42,819 nt of DNA, from NCBI RefSeq assembly GCF_003121405.1, contig NZ_QBUY01000077.1:1-42819 (forward strand). The letters run 5' to 3'. The notes below the pieces were generated by a model. That model did no database searches. It was not told the origin of the DNA and worked only from the letters and a program-made list of their open reading frames with translations. The position numbers were made by a program, and so were the translations under genes. Shown in pieces: positions 1-8,047 of the stretch. This DNA is from Paraburkholderia sp. C35 (GTDB taxonomy: Bacteria > Pseudomonadota > Gammaproteobacteria > Burkholderiales > Burkholderiaceae). Numbering within the stretch: position 1 is the first letter of the stretch; each line of letters opens with the position of its first letter.

Positions 1-26
1 GGGTGGTGTTCAGCGGCTTTCTTTTG

Positions 27-60
27 CCTACTTTTCTTTGCCGCGGCAAAGAAAAGTAGG
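27..60. repeat. 34-bp perfect palindromic intergenic repeat
   Basis: The two arms (27-43 and 44-60) are exact reverse complements centred on CCGCGG, with CCTACTTTTCTTTG as the left outer arm. It is followed by GCCCC...GGGGC. From general knowledge, elements of this appearance (CTTTTCTTTGCCGC..) recur between genes of Burkholderia-group genomes. It may end transcription of the gene to the left of the window or act as a repetitive extragenic palindrome. It has no clear T-tract, so the terminator role is inferred. Confidence 0.7.
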
Positions 61-113
61 TGCTGCCCCGCACAGGGGCAACGCATGCAGACCGACACGA
101 AAACGCGGATGCC

Positions 114-137
114 AGCAAAAGCAAAAGCAAAAGCAAA
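114..137. repeat. (AGCAAA)x4 short tandem repeat
   Basis: Four perfect head-to-tail copies of the hexamer AGCAAA lie in the non-coding leader region. No function is evident. Copy number could vary by replication slippage. Confidence 0.8.
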
Positions 138-355
138 CCATCAACAAACCGCGAACATCACCCCACCCCATCAACAAAAACCGATACGATCCTAACAATT
201 CCCGCTACAATCATCCCAAATAAAACCCAGACTACCAATCCGATCAGGGTGAAATGTTATTGACGCACCATAACCATGATGCGAAGATCACAAAACAGAC
301 AGCGACATAGTCGCGAAACATAAGAATTCGTCATACCGACGAAGGAGACAGCAGG

Positions 356-1951
356 ATGAATGAGCCGGTTGCCGTCGCGGCCGCTTCATCGCCCCGCGCG
401 CCATTGATCCGTGTTGCTGGCGTCACCAAGAGATTCGGTGGCGTACAGGCGCTGCGCGGCGTAAATCTGGAGGTGCTGCCAGGCGAAGTCCACGCGCTGC
501 TCGGCGAGAACGGCGCGGGCAAATCCACTCTCATCAAGATTCTGAGCGGCGTTCACGCGTATGACGAAGGCTCTATCGAAATCGCCGGCCAGAAGGTCGC
601 GTTCGAATCGCCGGCAAAGTCGCGCGAAGCCGGTGTCGCCGTCGTCTATCAGGATCTGAGCCTCGTCGAGTCGCTGTCGGTCGGCGCCAATCTGATGCTC
701 GGACGCGAGCCGCGCACCAGCCTTGGCTTCGTCAAAAAGCGCGAACTGATGGCGCAAGTCAGCGCGTTCCTGCGCGAACACAATATTCCCCTCGATCCCC
801 GCGCACCCGTCGATTCGCTGCCGTTCGCCTACCGTCAGATGACGGAAATCTGCAAGGCGCTAATGGGCGACGTGCGCGTGCTGATCCTCGACGAACCGAC
901 CTCCGCGCTCACGGGCGGCGAAGAACAGATTCTCTTCGACGCGATCCGCACGGTGACGGCGCGCGGCGTCGGTGTGATCTACGTGACGCACCGTCTCAAC
1001 GAAGTGTTCCGCATTTCGCAGCGCGTCACCGTGTTTCGCGACGGCGCGAACGCCGGCCAGTTCGCCACCGCCGAAACCGATATGAAGCAACTGGTGGCGG
1101 CAATCGTCGGCCCGCGTCATGCTGCCATGCAGGCACGGCAGGAAACGTCCACGGGCACGGCGAGTGAGTCAGCGCCCGCCGCTCAAAGCGCAAGCGCACT
1201 CGATACCCCCGTGTTGAAGCTCTCGAGTGTGAGCAACGCGCGCCTGCATCGCGTGAACTTCGATGTCCTCAAGGGCGAAGTGCATGGCCTCGCGGGCCTG
1301 ATCGGCAGCGGCCGCACGGAAATCCTGCAAACGATCTTCGGCCTGCTGCCCGTGCAAGGCGGTGCAATTCAACTCGATGGCGCGCCGCTTGCCGTGCGCC
1401 GCCCCGCCGATGCGATTCGCCATGGCGTCGCACTCGTGCCGGAAGACCGGCATCTGCAAGGTCTCGTGCTCGATCATTCGATCGAACGCAACCTGACCTT
1501 GCCGCGCCTGCCGCAGTTTTCGCGCGGCGGCTGGTTGCGCGCACAAGCCGCCGCACTGCAGGCACGCGCGGCGATGAAGCAGCTTTCTGTCAAAGCGACC
1601 GACGCGTCCACGCAGGTGAAGTTTCTCTCCGGTGGCAATCAGCAGAAGGTCGTGTTCGCCAAATGGAATCACCCGCGCCCGAAAGTACTGCTGCTCGATG
1701 AGCCGACTGTCGGTGTCGATGTCGGCGCGCGCGAAGAGATCTACGGCGTGGTGCGCGATGCGGTACACGCGGGCACGGGCGTCGTCGTGGTGTCGTCGGA
1801 TCTCGACGAACTGTTGCGGCTGTGCGACCGCATTTCCATCGTGGTCGATGGCTCGATCGTGCGAACTGTCGAGCGCGCGGAGATCCGCACTGCCGAAGAA
1901 TTGCACCATCTCATTCAACTTACCCGGCCCACCGAAGAGCTTGCAACATGA
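356..1951 (+). CDS. Sugar ABC transporter ATP-binding protein (RbsA/MglA-like, two ABC domains)
   Basis: This 531-residue ATPase powers a CUT2-type (ribose/xylose/galactose-like) sugar importer at the cytoplasmic face of the inner membrane. The first ABC domain has a canonical Walker A, GENGAGKST (residues 50-58), and Walker B with LILDEPTSAL (about 177-186). The second domain has the degenerate P-loop usual in this family (GLIGSGRTE, about 311), a full signature LSGGNQQK (about 423) and LLLDEPTVGVD (about 445). Length and the paired intact/degenerate arrangement are normal for RbsA-like proteins. AAGGAG lies eight bases before the ATG. The stop overlaps the permease start (ATGA, 1948-1951), so the two are translationally coupled. 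The substrate cannot be told from sequence. Confidence 0.93.
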   Translation: MNEPVAVAAASSPRAPLIRVAGVTKRFGGVQALRGVNLEVLPGEVHALLGENGAGKSTLIKILSGVHAYDEGSIEIAGQKVAFESPAKSREAGVAVVYQDLSLVESLSVGANLMLGREPRTSLGFVKKRELMAQVSAFLREHNIPLDPRAPVDSLPFAYRQMTEICKALMGDVRVLILDEPTSALTGGEEQILFDAIRTVTARGVGVIYVTHRLNEVFRISQRVTVFRDGANAGQFATAETDMKQLVAAIVGPRHAAMQARQETSTGTASESAPAAQSASALDTPVLKLSSVSNARLHRVNFDVLKGEVHGLAGLIGSGRTEILQTIFGLLPVQGGAIQLDGAPLAVRRPADAIRHGVALVPEDRHLQGLVLDHSIERNLTLPRLPQFSRGGWLRAQAAALQARAAMKQLSVKATDASTQVKFLSGGNQQKVVFAKWNHPRPKVLLLDEPTVGVDVGAREEIYGVVRDAVHAGTGVVVVSSDLDELLRLCDRISIVVDGSIVRTVERAEIRTAEELHHLIQLTRPTEELAT

Positions 1952-2946
1952 ACGAGTCTGTTTCGCCCTTGCCCGCCGAACAACAGGCCGCCCTGCGTCA
2001 TGGGCGTGCATGGCGCATCGCAAAGCGTCTGCTGCAAGGCGACCGCCCGTACATGCTGTACATCGCGTTCGCGATTCTGCTCGTGGTATTCAGTCTCGCG
2101 TCGCCGTGGTTCCTGTCGATCGACAACTTCCTCAATATCGGCCGGCAGACGGCACTCGTGTCGATTGTCGCGATCGGCATGACCTTCGTGATCATTTCAC
2201 GGCAGATCGATCTGTCCGTGGGTTCGGCGCTCGCGCTGTCGGGCATGTCGGCGGCACTGGCGATGTCGCATATCGCCGATAGCTGGATTGTCGGCGCGAT
2301 TGCGGGCATCGGCACGGGCGCGATTGTCGGCGCGATCAATGGCTTCGTTACGACGCGCCTGAACATTCCGTCGTTCCTCGTCACGCTAGGCACGCTGAGT
2401 GCAGCGCGTGGCCTCGCGCTGATGGTCACGACCACACGCCCCGAGATCATCACCAATGATCACTTCATCGCCATCTTCGGCGAAGGCGATATTGCAGGTG
2501 TGCCCGTGCCGATTCTCTGGACTTTGCTGGCCGTGATCGGCGGGATTCTGCTGCTGCACTACAGCGTGTTCGGCCGGCAGATTTACGCGGCGGGCGGCAA
2601 CCCGACTGCCGCGCTCTACTCCGGCATCAACATTCGCCGCGTGACGACGCTCGCATTCGTGCTGACGGGCGTGCTCGCGGGACTCGCTGCGCTGGTGCTG
2701 TCCGCGCGTTCCCATGCGGCGCGGCCCGATGTCGTGCAAGGCATGGAACTCGACGTGATCGCATCCGTCACGCTGGGCGGCTGTAGTCTCTTTGGCGGAC
2801 GTGGCTTCATTCTGGGCACGTTGCTCGGCAGTCTGATCATCGGCACGCTGAATAACGGCCTCGTGCTGCTCGGCGTGAGTTCGTCGCTGCAACTCGTCAT
2901 CAAGGGCGTCATTATCGTCGCGGCAGTCGCATTCACCCGCAAATGA
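1948..2946 (+). CDS. Sugar ABC transporter permease (RbsC-like, BPD_transp_2)
   Basis: A 332-residue integral membrane protein forming the homodimeric channel of the importer. The start is the ATG overlapping the ATPase stop; a longer frame from 1822 would lie inside the ATPase gene and is unlikely. The sequence has about eight to ten hydrophobic segments and the family's conserved blocks, including IGMTFVIISRQIDLSVGS (ending in the DLSVG motif), RLNIPSFLVTLGTL, the loop AAGGNPTAALYSGIN, and the C-terminal GGCSLFGGRG. These are diagnostic of RbsC/XylH/YtfT-type permeases. It is the second gene of a three-gene operon (ATPase, permease, binding protein). Confidence 0.93.
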   Translation: MNESVSPLPAEQQAALRHGRAWRIAKRLLQGDRPYMLYIAFAILLVVFSLASPWFLSIDNFLNIGRQTALVSIVAIGMTFVIISRQIDLSVGSALALSGMSAALAMSHIADSWIVGAIAGIGTGAIVGAINGFVTTRLNIPSFLVTLGTLSAARGLALMVTTTRPEIITNDHFIAIFGEGDIAGVPVPILWTLLAVIGGILLLHYSVFGRQIYAAGGNPTAALYSGINIRRVTTLAFVLTGVLAGLAALVLSARSHAARPDVVQGMELDVIASVTLGGCSLFGGRGFILGTLLGSLIIGTLNNGLVLLGVSSSLQLVIKGVIIVAAVAFTRK

Positions 2947-3063
2947 AGCTCGCGCGGTGACAGTCATCCGGTCTGACACGCATGCGACGATGCGCGCCAG
3001 ACCACAGAGAGCAAGTCCAAAAACAGCAGGAGACGCAGTACATCACGACCAACGGAGGAAAAC

Positions 3064-4206
3064 ATGAACGATCGTCGTGGATCAGCAGCGAAGCTGGCGA
3101 GTGTCGTGGCGGCAACTGCGCTGGCCATGTGCTGTTCGCAGGCATTTGCGCAGGCATGCACGAGCCTGCCGGTGAAGTCGATTGGACCGACGGGCATCGT
3201 CGGGCAAGGGCCGAATGGCGAAAAGGCGGCGTCCGTCGATGCCGTCAGGCTGACGGACGCCGAAGCCGCGAAAGTCAAGGCGGGCAAGTTCAAGGTCGGC
3301 ATTTCGATGCAGACGATGAACCTCGACTGGTCGCAGCTTCAGGTAGCAGGTATCACCGACACGCTGAAGAAATACGGCGTGGAAGTGATCGGTACGGCAT
3401 CGGCCGAGTATCAGGTCGACAAGCAGATTGCCGACATCGAGAACACGATCCAGCGCCATCCCGACGGCATCATTTCGATTCCTGTCGATGGCACGGCGAC
3501 GGCTGCGACCTACAAGAAAGTCTCGCAGGCGGGCATCAAGCTGGTGTTCATGGACAACGTGCCGACGGGACTCAAGCATCCTGAGCAATACGCGGCGATG
3601 GTGTCCGCCGATAGCGAAGGCAACGGGCAGATCGCGGCGAAAGTACTCGCCTCATGCGTGCCGAAAGGCGGCACGGTCGGTCTCGTGAACTTCGGCGTCG
3701 ATTACTTCAGCACGACGGAGCGCACCAAGGCCGTCAACGACTGGCTGAAGAAGAACCGTCCCGACATCAAGATCAAGCAGGTTGCGTTCACGGACCCGTC
3801 GAAGGTCGGTCAGATTGCGGGCGACTTCCTCACCGCGAATCCTGACGTGAAGGGCGTGTTCGCCGTGTGGGATCAACCCGCACTCGACACCTTGACGTCG
3901 ATGCGCGCACAAGGCGTCAACACGCCGATGACGACGGTCGATCTCGGACTCGAATCGGCAATCGAAATCGCCAAGGGTGGTCCGCTCAAGGCAACCGGTT
4001 CGCAGCGTCCGTACGATCAGGGCGTGGCCGAAGCCATGGCGATGATGAAGGCATTGATCGGTCAGACGCCGCCTGCGTGGATTGGCGTGCAATCGCTGCC
4101 CGTCGTGCAGTCGAACGTGCTCGAATCGTATAAGACGGTATTCAAGAAAGATCCGCCGCCGCAACTCGCCGATGCGTGCAAGAAGGCAGCGCCTGCTTGC
4201 GGCTGA
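3064..4206 (+). CDS. Periplasmic sugar-binding protein of the ABC importer (Peripla_BP_4 type)
   Basis: A 380-residue solute receptor. It has an N-terminal signal peptide with likely cleavage after SQAFA (about residue 30), then a type I periplasmic-binding fold. The first lobe starts near KFKVGISMQTMNLDW (about 76), followed by DKQIADIENTIQRHPDGIISIPVD, typical of RbsB-like proteins; the hinge region contains KGVFAVWDQPA. An unusual insertion of about 40 residues separates the signal peptide from the first strand, and cysteines occur near both mature ends. AACGGAGGAAAAC ends just before the ATG, a strong ribosome-binding site. The 117-base gap from the permease is longer than within the rest of the operon, common where the binding protein is made in excess. 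Confidence 0.9.
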   Translation: MNDRRGSAAKLASVVAATALAMCCSQAFAQACTSLPVKSIGPTGIVGQGPNGEKAASVDAVRLTDAEAAKVKAGKFKVGISMQTMNLDWSQLQVAGITDTLKKYGVEVIGTASAEYQVDKQIADIENTIQRHPDGIISIPVDGTATAATYKKVSQAGIKLVFMDNVPTGLKHPEQYAAMVSADSEGNGQIAAKVLASCVPKGGTVGLVNFGVDYFSTTERTKAVNDWLKKNRPDIKIKQVAFTDPSKVGQIAGDFLTANPDVKGVFAVWDQPALDTLTSMRAQGVNTPMTTVDLGLESAIEIAKGGPLKATGSQRPYDQGVAEAMAMMKALIGQTPPAWIGVQSLPVVQSNVLESYKTVFKKDPPPQLADACKKAAPACG

Positions 4207-4225
4207 CGCAGACAAAGCCTGACAT

Positions 4226-5644
4226 CTAAGGTCCGCCGGTGCAACCCGCACTGGCGCGACAGCGTGGAAAGCGAAGCCAGAAACGCGTACGTATGCCTGG
4301 CTGGCTTTCCACGCCGCATTGGCCTCCATGGCTTTCCATGATCGATTTCACGATCGCCAGTCCCAACCCCGTTCCAGATGCAGGGCTGCGCCGCGATGGA
4401 TCGACGCGGTAAAACCGCACGAATATGCGCTCGATATGTTTTTCGTCGATGCCCGCACCACTATCCGCGACGGATATTTCCGACACATCGCCCGTTTCGA
4501 CGCAGTTCACGACAATCGTCGAACCGCGAGGCGCATGTGCCAGTGCATTGGAAAGCAGGTTACTCAACGCGCGCTGGTAGAGCAGCAGATCGGCGAGCAC
4601 ATGGGCGCGCCCGCGCAACGCGATGGTGACGCCTGCGTCCGATGCCATGGGCTCGTAGTATCCCGCGACACGTTCCGCTTCGCTCACGGCGTCGAGCCAG
4701 CGAACCTTCACGAATGCATGCGCCCTTTCGGATCGCGCAAGAAACAGCATGTCTTCGATCATGCCGGAAAGACGCCGGTACTCGTCCACACTCGACTCGA
4801 TGACGTCGCGGTACTCTTCCGCCTTGCGTGGCTGTGAAAGCGCCACTTGTGCCGCCGCCTGAAGGTTCGTGAGCGGCGTACGCATATCATGCGCAATGTT
4901 CGAAGAGAACTCGCTGAGACGCGTGAACGAATCGTTCAGTCTTTCTAGCATTCCGTTAAAGGCGCTTTCGAGATCTTTCAATTCGCCCGATGTACCGAAC
5001 CCCGATACGGGATGTGCAAGACGGCTCGACGACATGTGCTCGGCGTACGAAACAAAGCTCCGCAGCGAACTCAGGCCAAACATGGCGATCGCATAGGCAC
5101 AGGCAGCGGCGATTGCGACGCCCACGATCTCGATGAGCGCAATCGTCCATGCATGCGCGCGCAGTGACGCCTTGTTGGCCGACTTGTCGTACTGAACCAC
5201 GACACGCACGGCGCAGGCGCCCTCTCCCTCCAGCCGCTTCACGACGGCGAGATACCGAAACCTCGCGCCACGGCGATCGAAAGCGATACGCAGTTCACCT
5301 GGCGGCAAATCGCGCAGCGCTGCAAGCGGCTCGAATCCATCCGTGCTGAGAAGCTCGTTACCCCGCATATCGTAGATAGCCATGTCCATGTTCTGATGCC
5401 CCTCCATCTGATCGAGCCAGACATGTGGATGACTTACGATGTCGTTCTTTGTACGCACGCTCGCGAGATCCGCCGTCAGTGCATCCAGCGTACTCTCCAT
5501 GTGCCCCTGAGCCGACGCCGCCATGCGGTTGCGCAGTGCTTCGTACAACGCCGCACCGCTGAGCGTCAGGATGACCGTGGTGGAGAGAAAGATCAGGACG
5601 GTGAGTCTCGCACCGAGCGTGCGCGGGAAAAAACGAATGCTCAT
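4226..5644 (-). CDS. Orphan sensor histidine kinase (HAMP, HisKA, HATPase), paralogue of the kinase at 9493
   Basis: A 472-residue inner-membrane kinase. A first membrane segment (about 13-34) and a second (about 166-190) enclose a periplasmic sensor of about 130 residues. HAMP follows, then the phospho-acceptor box EFSSNIAHDMRTPLTNL with H252. The ATP-binding domain has the N box (LSNLLSNALAHAP), G1 box (DSGAGI), F box (FVRFYRVD) and G2 (GTGLGLAIVKS). The layout matches CusS/IrlS-type metal or stress sensors. It aligns end to end with the second kinase in the window, including a sensor motif W-x5-GH-x2-M-x3-I[YF]DM. No response regulator is adjacent. It starts 26 bases after the secreted protein gene 5671-6282, so those two form an operon. 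Confidence 0.92.
   Translation of the reverse strand: MSIRFFPRTLGARLTVLIFLSTTVILTLSGAALYEALRNRMAASAQGHMESTLDALTADLASVRTKNDIVSHPHVWLDQMEGHQNMDMAIYDMRGNELLSTDGFEPLAALRDLPPGELRIAFDRRGARFRYLAVVKRLEGEGACAVRVVVQYDKSANKASLRAHAWTIALIEIVGVAIAAACAYAIAMFGLSSLRSFVSYAEHMSSSRLAHPVSGFGTSGELKDLESAFNGMLERLNDSFTRLSEFSSNIAHDMRTPLTNLQAAAQVALSQPRKAEEYRDVIESSVDEYRRLSGMIEDMLFLARSERAHAFVKVRWLDAVSEAERVAGYYEPMASDAGVTIALRGRAHVLADLLLYQRALSNLLSNALAHAPRGSTIVVNCVETGDVSEISVADSGAGIDEKHIERIFVRFYRVDPSRRSPASGTGLGLAIVKSIMESHGGQCGVESQPGIRTRFWLRFPRCRASAGCTGGP
4262..4314. terminator. Large stem-loop at the convergent gene ends (possible bidirectional terminator)
   Basis: An 11-base perfect inverted repeat, GCGTGGAAAGC (4262-4272) and GCTTTCCACGC (4304-4314), encloses a second inner pairing GCCAG/CTGGC (4276-4280, 4297-4301). 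It lies within the 3' end of the kinase gene and about 55 bases after the binding-protein stop, where the two operons converge. It lacks a T-tract on either side, so factor-independent termination is uncertain; it may instead protect mRNA ends. Confidence 0.4.
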
Positions 5645-5670
5645 GGCTTTCGTAACGGCATGTCCGATGC

Positions 5671-6282
5671 CTAATGAGCGGGCTTGACGGGTGTCACCTT
5701 GGTCGCATAGGCCGACACGAATACCGCCTGCACCATGTCGCCAACCTTGAGCGTTGCGAGATCGATGTCGGGGCCGACGCCCAGCGTCACCGTGTCATAT
5801 GCGCCGCGCAGCTTCAACTCGCGCTTCTTCGCGTTGATTGCCAGCACAGTCGCATGAACTTCGATTTCGCGTGCAGCGCTATATCCTGAAGAGGTGGACT
5901 GGTACACGCTGGAATCGACGCGCTCGCGGATCCCGTTGTTTCCCGCGACCTTTTCGGCAGACACGAGCAGCGCGTTCTTATAAAGCACTTCGACGAGATC
6001 GCCAACCTGAAGCGTGTCGAAATTGTCGACCTGCTTGCCCATCGCGAGGTCCATGACGTTACCCTTGGGTCCGCGCAGTGTCACGATGCGCGTGGTGCGA
6101 TCGATATGGGTGATCTTCGCCTCGATCACTACATTCGGTGCGTTGGCGACCAGCGCCTGTACTTTCTTCGATAGCGCAGATTGGGACTGCAGCGCCGAGG
6201 CGGGTTGAACGCTTTGCGCGCCCGCCAATGATGCAACACCTGCGCTCACGATAAGTGCCATTGCCAGATTCAGTGCTTTCAT
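5671..6282 (-). CDS. Secreted protein with two tandem OB-like (DUF5666-like) repeats, unknown function
   Basis: A 203-residue exported protein with a clear signal peptide (cleavage likely after SLAGA, about residue 22). The mature part has two similar halves. The first runs through VVIEAKITHIDRTTRIVTLR...TLQVGDLVEVLY; the second through IEVHATVLAINAKKRELKLR...TLKVGDMVQAVF. Each half has the pattern [VI]xAxVxxI(D/N)xxxRxxxLRG then LxVGDxVx. This resembles the small beta-barrel DUF5666 family as I recall it, but I do not recognise the gene. AGGAG sits ten bases before the ATG. It is the first gene of an operon with the orphan kinase, which suggests a periplasmic partner or target of that kinase. 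It is divergent from the copper chaperone gene. Confidence 0.75.
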   Translation of the reverse strand: MKALNLAMALIVSAGVASLAGAQSVQPASALQSQSALSKKVQALVANAPNVVIEAKITHIDRTTRIVTLRGPKGNVMDLAMGKQVDNFDTLQVGDLVEVLYKNALLVSAEKVAGNNGIRERVDSSVYQSTSSGYSAAREIEVHATVLAINAKKRELKLRGAYDTVTLGVGPDIDLATLKVGDMVQAVFVSAYATKVTPVKPAH

Positions 6283-6359
6283 TATCCGTATTCTCCTGTT
6301 TCAGACGGACTCTCTGAATGGCTTTTGTACCATGATCGTCGAGATCAACTTTACGCAAA

Positions 6360-6405
6360 GAATCAATTCTTTGATTCAACATAAATTGCACGTCCTATTG
6401 TGCAA
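6360..6405. promoter_or_regulatory. Two inverted repeats in the divergent promoter region
   Basis: Between the divergent genes at 6282 and 6529 lie GAATCAATTCTTTGATTC (6360-6377, 7-base perfect arms, 4-base spacer) and TTGCAC-N8-GTGCAA (6386-6405). The area is AT-rich. Both are reasonable operator candidates for coordinated control of the divergent transcripts. The binding protein is unknown; the local two-component regulator is one candidate. Confidence 0.45.
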
Positions 6406-6528
6406 ATTAAAAATCTGGAAATGACCAATACGGACTGTCTCTCGCGAAAAACGACGGTAGAGTGAAAATCAACTGGCTGCGAGATCGTGGCCACACATGG
6501 CTTTCACTTTCGATCTGGAGATCAGTCG

Positions 6529-6972
6529 ATGCACAAATCCGCTTTATATACAGCGATAGTTTTATCGCTATCGATCACACCATTGACCGCACTCTCCGAT
6601 ACTCAAAGTGCAATGACGGTTGACGGTTGCTGGATACGATCCATGCCGGGCAATACACCCTCTGCCGGGTACTTTGGACTTCATAACCGAACTGACCAAT
6701 CTGTCGATCTCGTCGGCGTCGATACCACGGCATTCGGTTCGGCGATGCTGCATCAGACTCAAACCGATAACGACGTCAAGAAGATGGTCATGCTCGACAA
6801 GGTGAGCGTACCCGGCAGGAGCACGCTTTCGTTTGCGCCGAATGGTTATCACGTCATGTTCGAGAATGCAGAGAAACCGCTCGACAATGACTCGACCGTT
6901 TTCGTCAATTTTCACTTCAGCGACGGTGAGAAGATCGTCGCCCGATGCGCGATCAAGAAAACCGGCAAATAA
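6529..6972 (+). CDS. Periplasmic copper chaperone, PCu(A)C family
   Basis: A 147-residue exported protein. The start is the ATG at 6529, preceded by CTGGAG (6515-6520); an upstream GTG at 6487 would add 14 residues before the signal peptide and is less likely. The signal peptide covers about 22 residues. The copper-binding signature H-x10-M-x21-H-x-M is fully present as H75, M86, H108 and M110, within MLHQT and GYHVMF. Members of this family deliver Cu(I) in the periplasm, for example to cytochrome oxidase CuA sites, or take part in copper uptake and resistance. No Sco or oxidase gene is adjacent. The neighbours are a MipA/OmpV protein downstream and two kinases resembling metal sensors, so copper or envelope stress is the inferred context. 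Confidence 0.9.
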   Translation: MHKSALYTAIVLSLSITPLTALSDTQSAMTVDGCWIRSMPGNTPSAGYFGLHNRTDQSVDLVGVDTTAFGSAMLHQTQTDNDVKKMVMLDKVSVPGRSTLSFAPNGYHVMFENAEKPLDNDSTVFVNFHFSDGEKIVARCAIKKTGK

Positions 6973-7152
6973 GCTTGAGCTATATCGATTCATCTTTTCT
7001 TTTCTGTTTTATTTAGCATACCGATTCATCTTGATCGCGCTTTGCACTGAAATCCGCGAACCACCCTCTTCGAAATCTGGCAATCACGCCCGGCCCCGTC
7101 CCGCATCTCGAAGCCCCCTCTCTATCACCGTCAATCTCTCAAGGAACCCCGC

Positions 7153-7905
7153 ATGCGATATCGTCACATCGCAGCCGCGCTAGCCATTGGCGCGGCCGTC
7201 GCAGCCCCATCCCTATCCGCCAGTGCGGCAGAAGCCTCTCTTGGCGCACAAGTGAATGTCATGCCGAAATACGATGGCTCGGCGTCGTACCGCGTCATGC
7301 CATTGCCTATGTTCGCCTATGACAATGGCCTTCTATTTGTCTCCGGTCTGTCCGCAGGCGTGCGCTATCCCATCGGCGCCGGCGTTTCGATGGGCTTGAT
7401 TGCACAGTTCGACTTCGGGCGCGATGCCGACGATTCGCCCCGCCTTGCCGGAACCGATGACATCTCCAATACGGCGCGCCTCGGTGCATTTGTCGACTGG
7501 CGTCACGGCAAATGGAAAGCGTCGCTCAATGCGTTGCAGGCAACACACAGCGGATATGGCCTGAAAGTCCGCCTCTCCGGTGGCTATACCGCCTTGGCCA
7601 CGCCGAAGAACACGGTTCATCTTGCGGTGGGTGCAACGTTCGGCAACGAAGACTATATGAATACCTATTTCGGCGTTAGCGAACAGGAGTCGGTTGCAAG
7701 CCAGTCGAGACTTCCGGCGTATTCTCCCTCGGCGGGTATCAAGGGAGTCGACGCCAGCGTCACGTGGACACATCAACTCAATCCGCACTGGAGCACGGCG
7801 GCCGTTCTCGGTGTGTCCAGTCTGGTCGGCGACGCAGCGGATAGCCCTGTCGTCGAACACAAGGCCGCCGTATTTGGATCAGTCGGCGTGGCGTACCACT
7901 TTTAA
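7153..7905 (+). CDS. MipA/OmpV family outer-membrane protein
   Basis: A 250-residue outer-membrane beta-barrel. It has a signal peptide ending near SASAAEA (about 27), then family-typical segments YRVMPLPMFAYDNG (about 46-59), GVRYPIGAGVSMGL, and a terminal strand ending VGVAYHF with C-terminal Phe. AAGGA lies eight bases upstream of the ATG. MipA/OmpV proteins are scaffold or channel proteins often controlled by two-component systems responding to envelope or antimicrobial stress. It follows the copper chaperone by 180 bases on the same strand and may share its promoter. A strong terminator follows at 7944. Confidence 0.9.
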   Translation: MRYRHIAAALAIGAAVAAPSLSASAAEASLGAQVNVMPKYDGSASYRVMPLPMFAYDNGLLFVSGLSAGVRYPIGAGVSMGLIAQFDFGRDADDSPRLAGTDDISNTARLGAFVDWRHGKWKASLNALQATHSGYGLKVRLSGGYTALATPKNTVHLAVGATFGNEDYMNTYFGVSEQESVASQSRLPAYSPSAGIKGVDASVTWTHQLNPHWSTAAVLGVSSLVGDAADSPVVEHKAAVFGSVGVAYHF

Positions 7906-7943
7906 TCCAGCCTTTGCAGTTGTCGACGGCTGCAGAAGCACTC

Positions 7944-7978
7944 AACGGGGCGGTTCCTTTTCAGGGCCGCCCCGTTTT
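7944..7978 (+). terminator. Rho-independent terminator after the MipA/OmpV gene
   Basis: A 10-bp perfect stem AACGGGGCGG (7944-7953) / CCGCCCCGTT (7967-7976), with a 13-base loop, ends in GTTTT. It lies 39 bases after the stop codon and is correctly oriented for the plus-strand gene. Confidence 0.88.
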
Positions 7979-8005
7979 GCCATCTTCTGCTGCGGAGATC
8001 GAATT

Positions 8006-8034
8006 GGGCAGACAACATGGTGCGCGGTCTGCCC
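8006..8034 (-). terminator. Stem-loop downstream of the porin gene
   Basis: An 8-bp inverted repeat GGGCAGAC (8006-8013) / GTCTGCCC (8027-8034) lies just after the porin stop on the minus strand. Only a short AATT follows, so it is a weak factor-independent terminator at best. Confidence 0.45.
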
Positions 8035-8047
8035 GATGCGCTATCGA

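Larger units (their letters stand above)
1..355. other. Non-coding region upstream of sugar ABC operon
   Basis: No convincing gene is seen here; short reading frames at 38-263 run through repeats and have no ribosome-binding site. The region holds a long palindrome (27-60), a second small hairpin with GCCCC/GGGGC arms just after it, a run of four AGCAAA hexamers (114-137), and a short inverted repeat GCGAC-ATA-GTCGC (302-314) about 40 bases before the first gene that could be an operator. A good Shine-Dalgarno sequence (AAGGAG, 342-347) precedes the ATG at 356. Confidence 0.6.

Noticed and set aside
38..263. Two overlapping short frames near the left edge
   Set aside because: They start in the palindrome and run through the AGCAAA repeats; no ribosome-binding site and low-complexity products.
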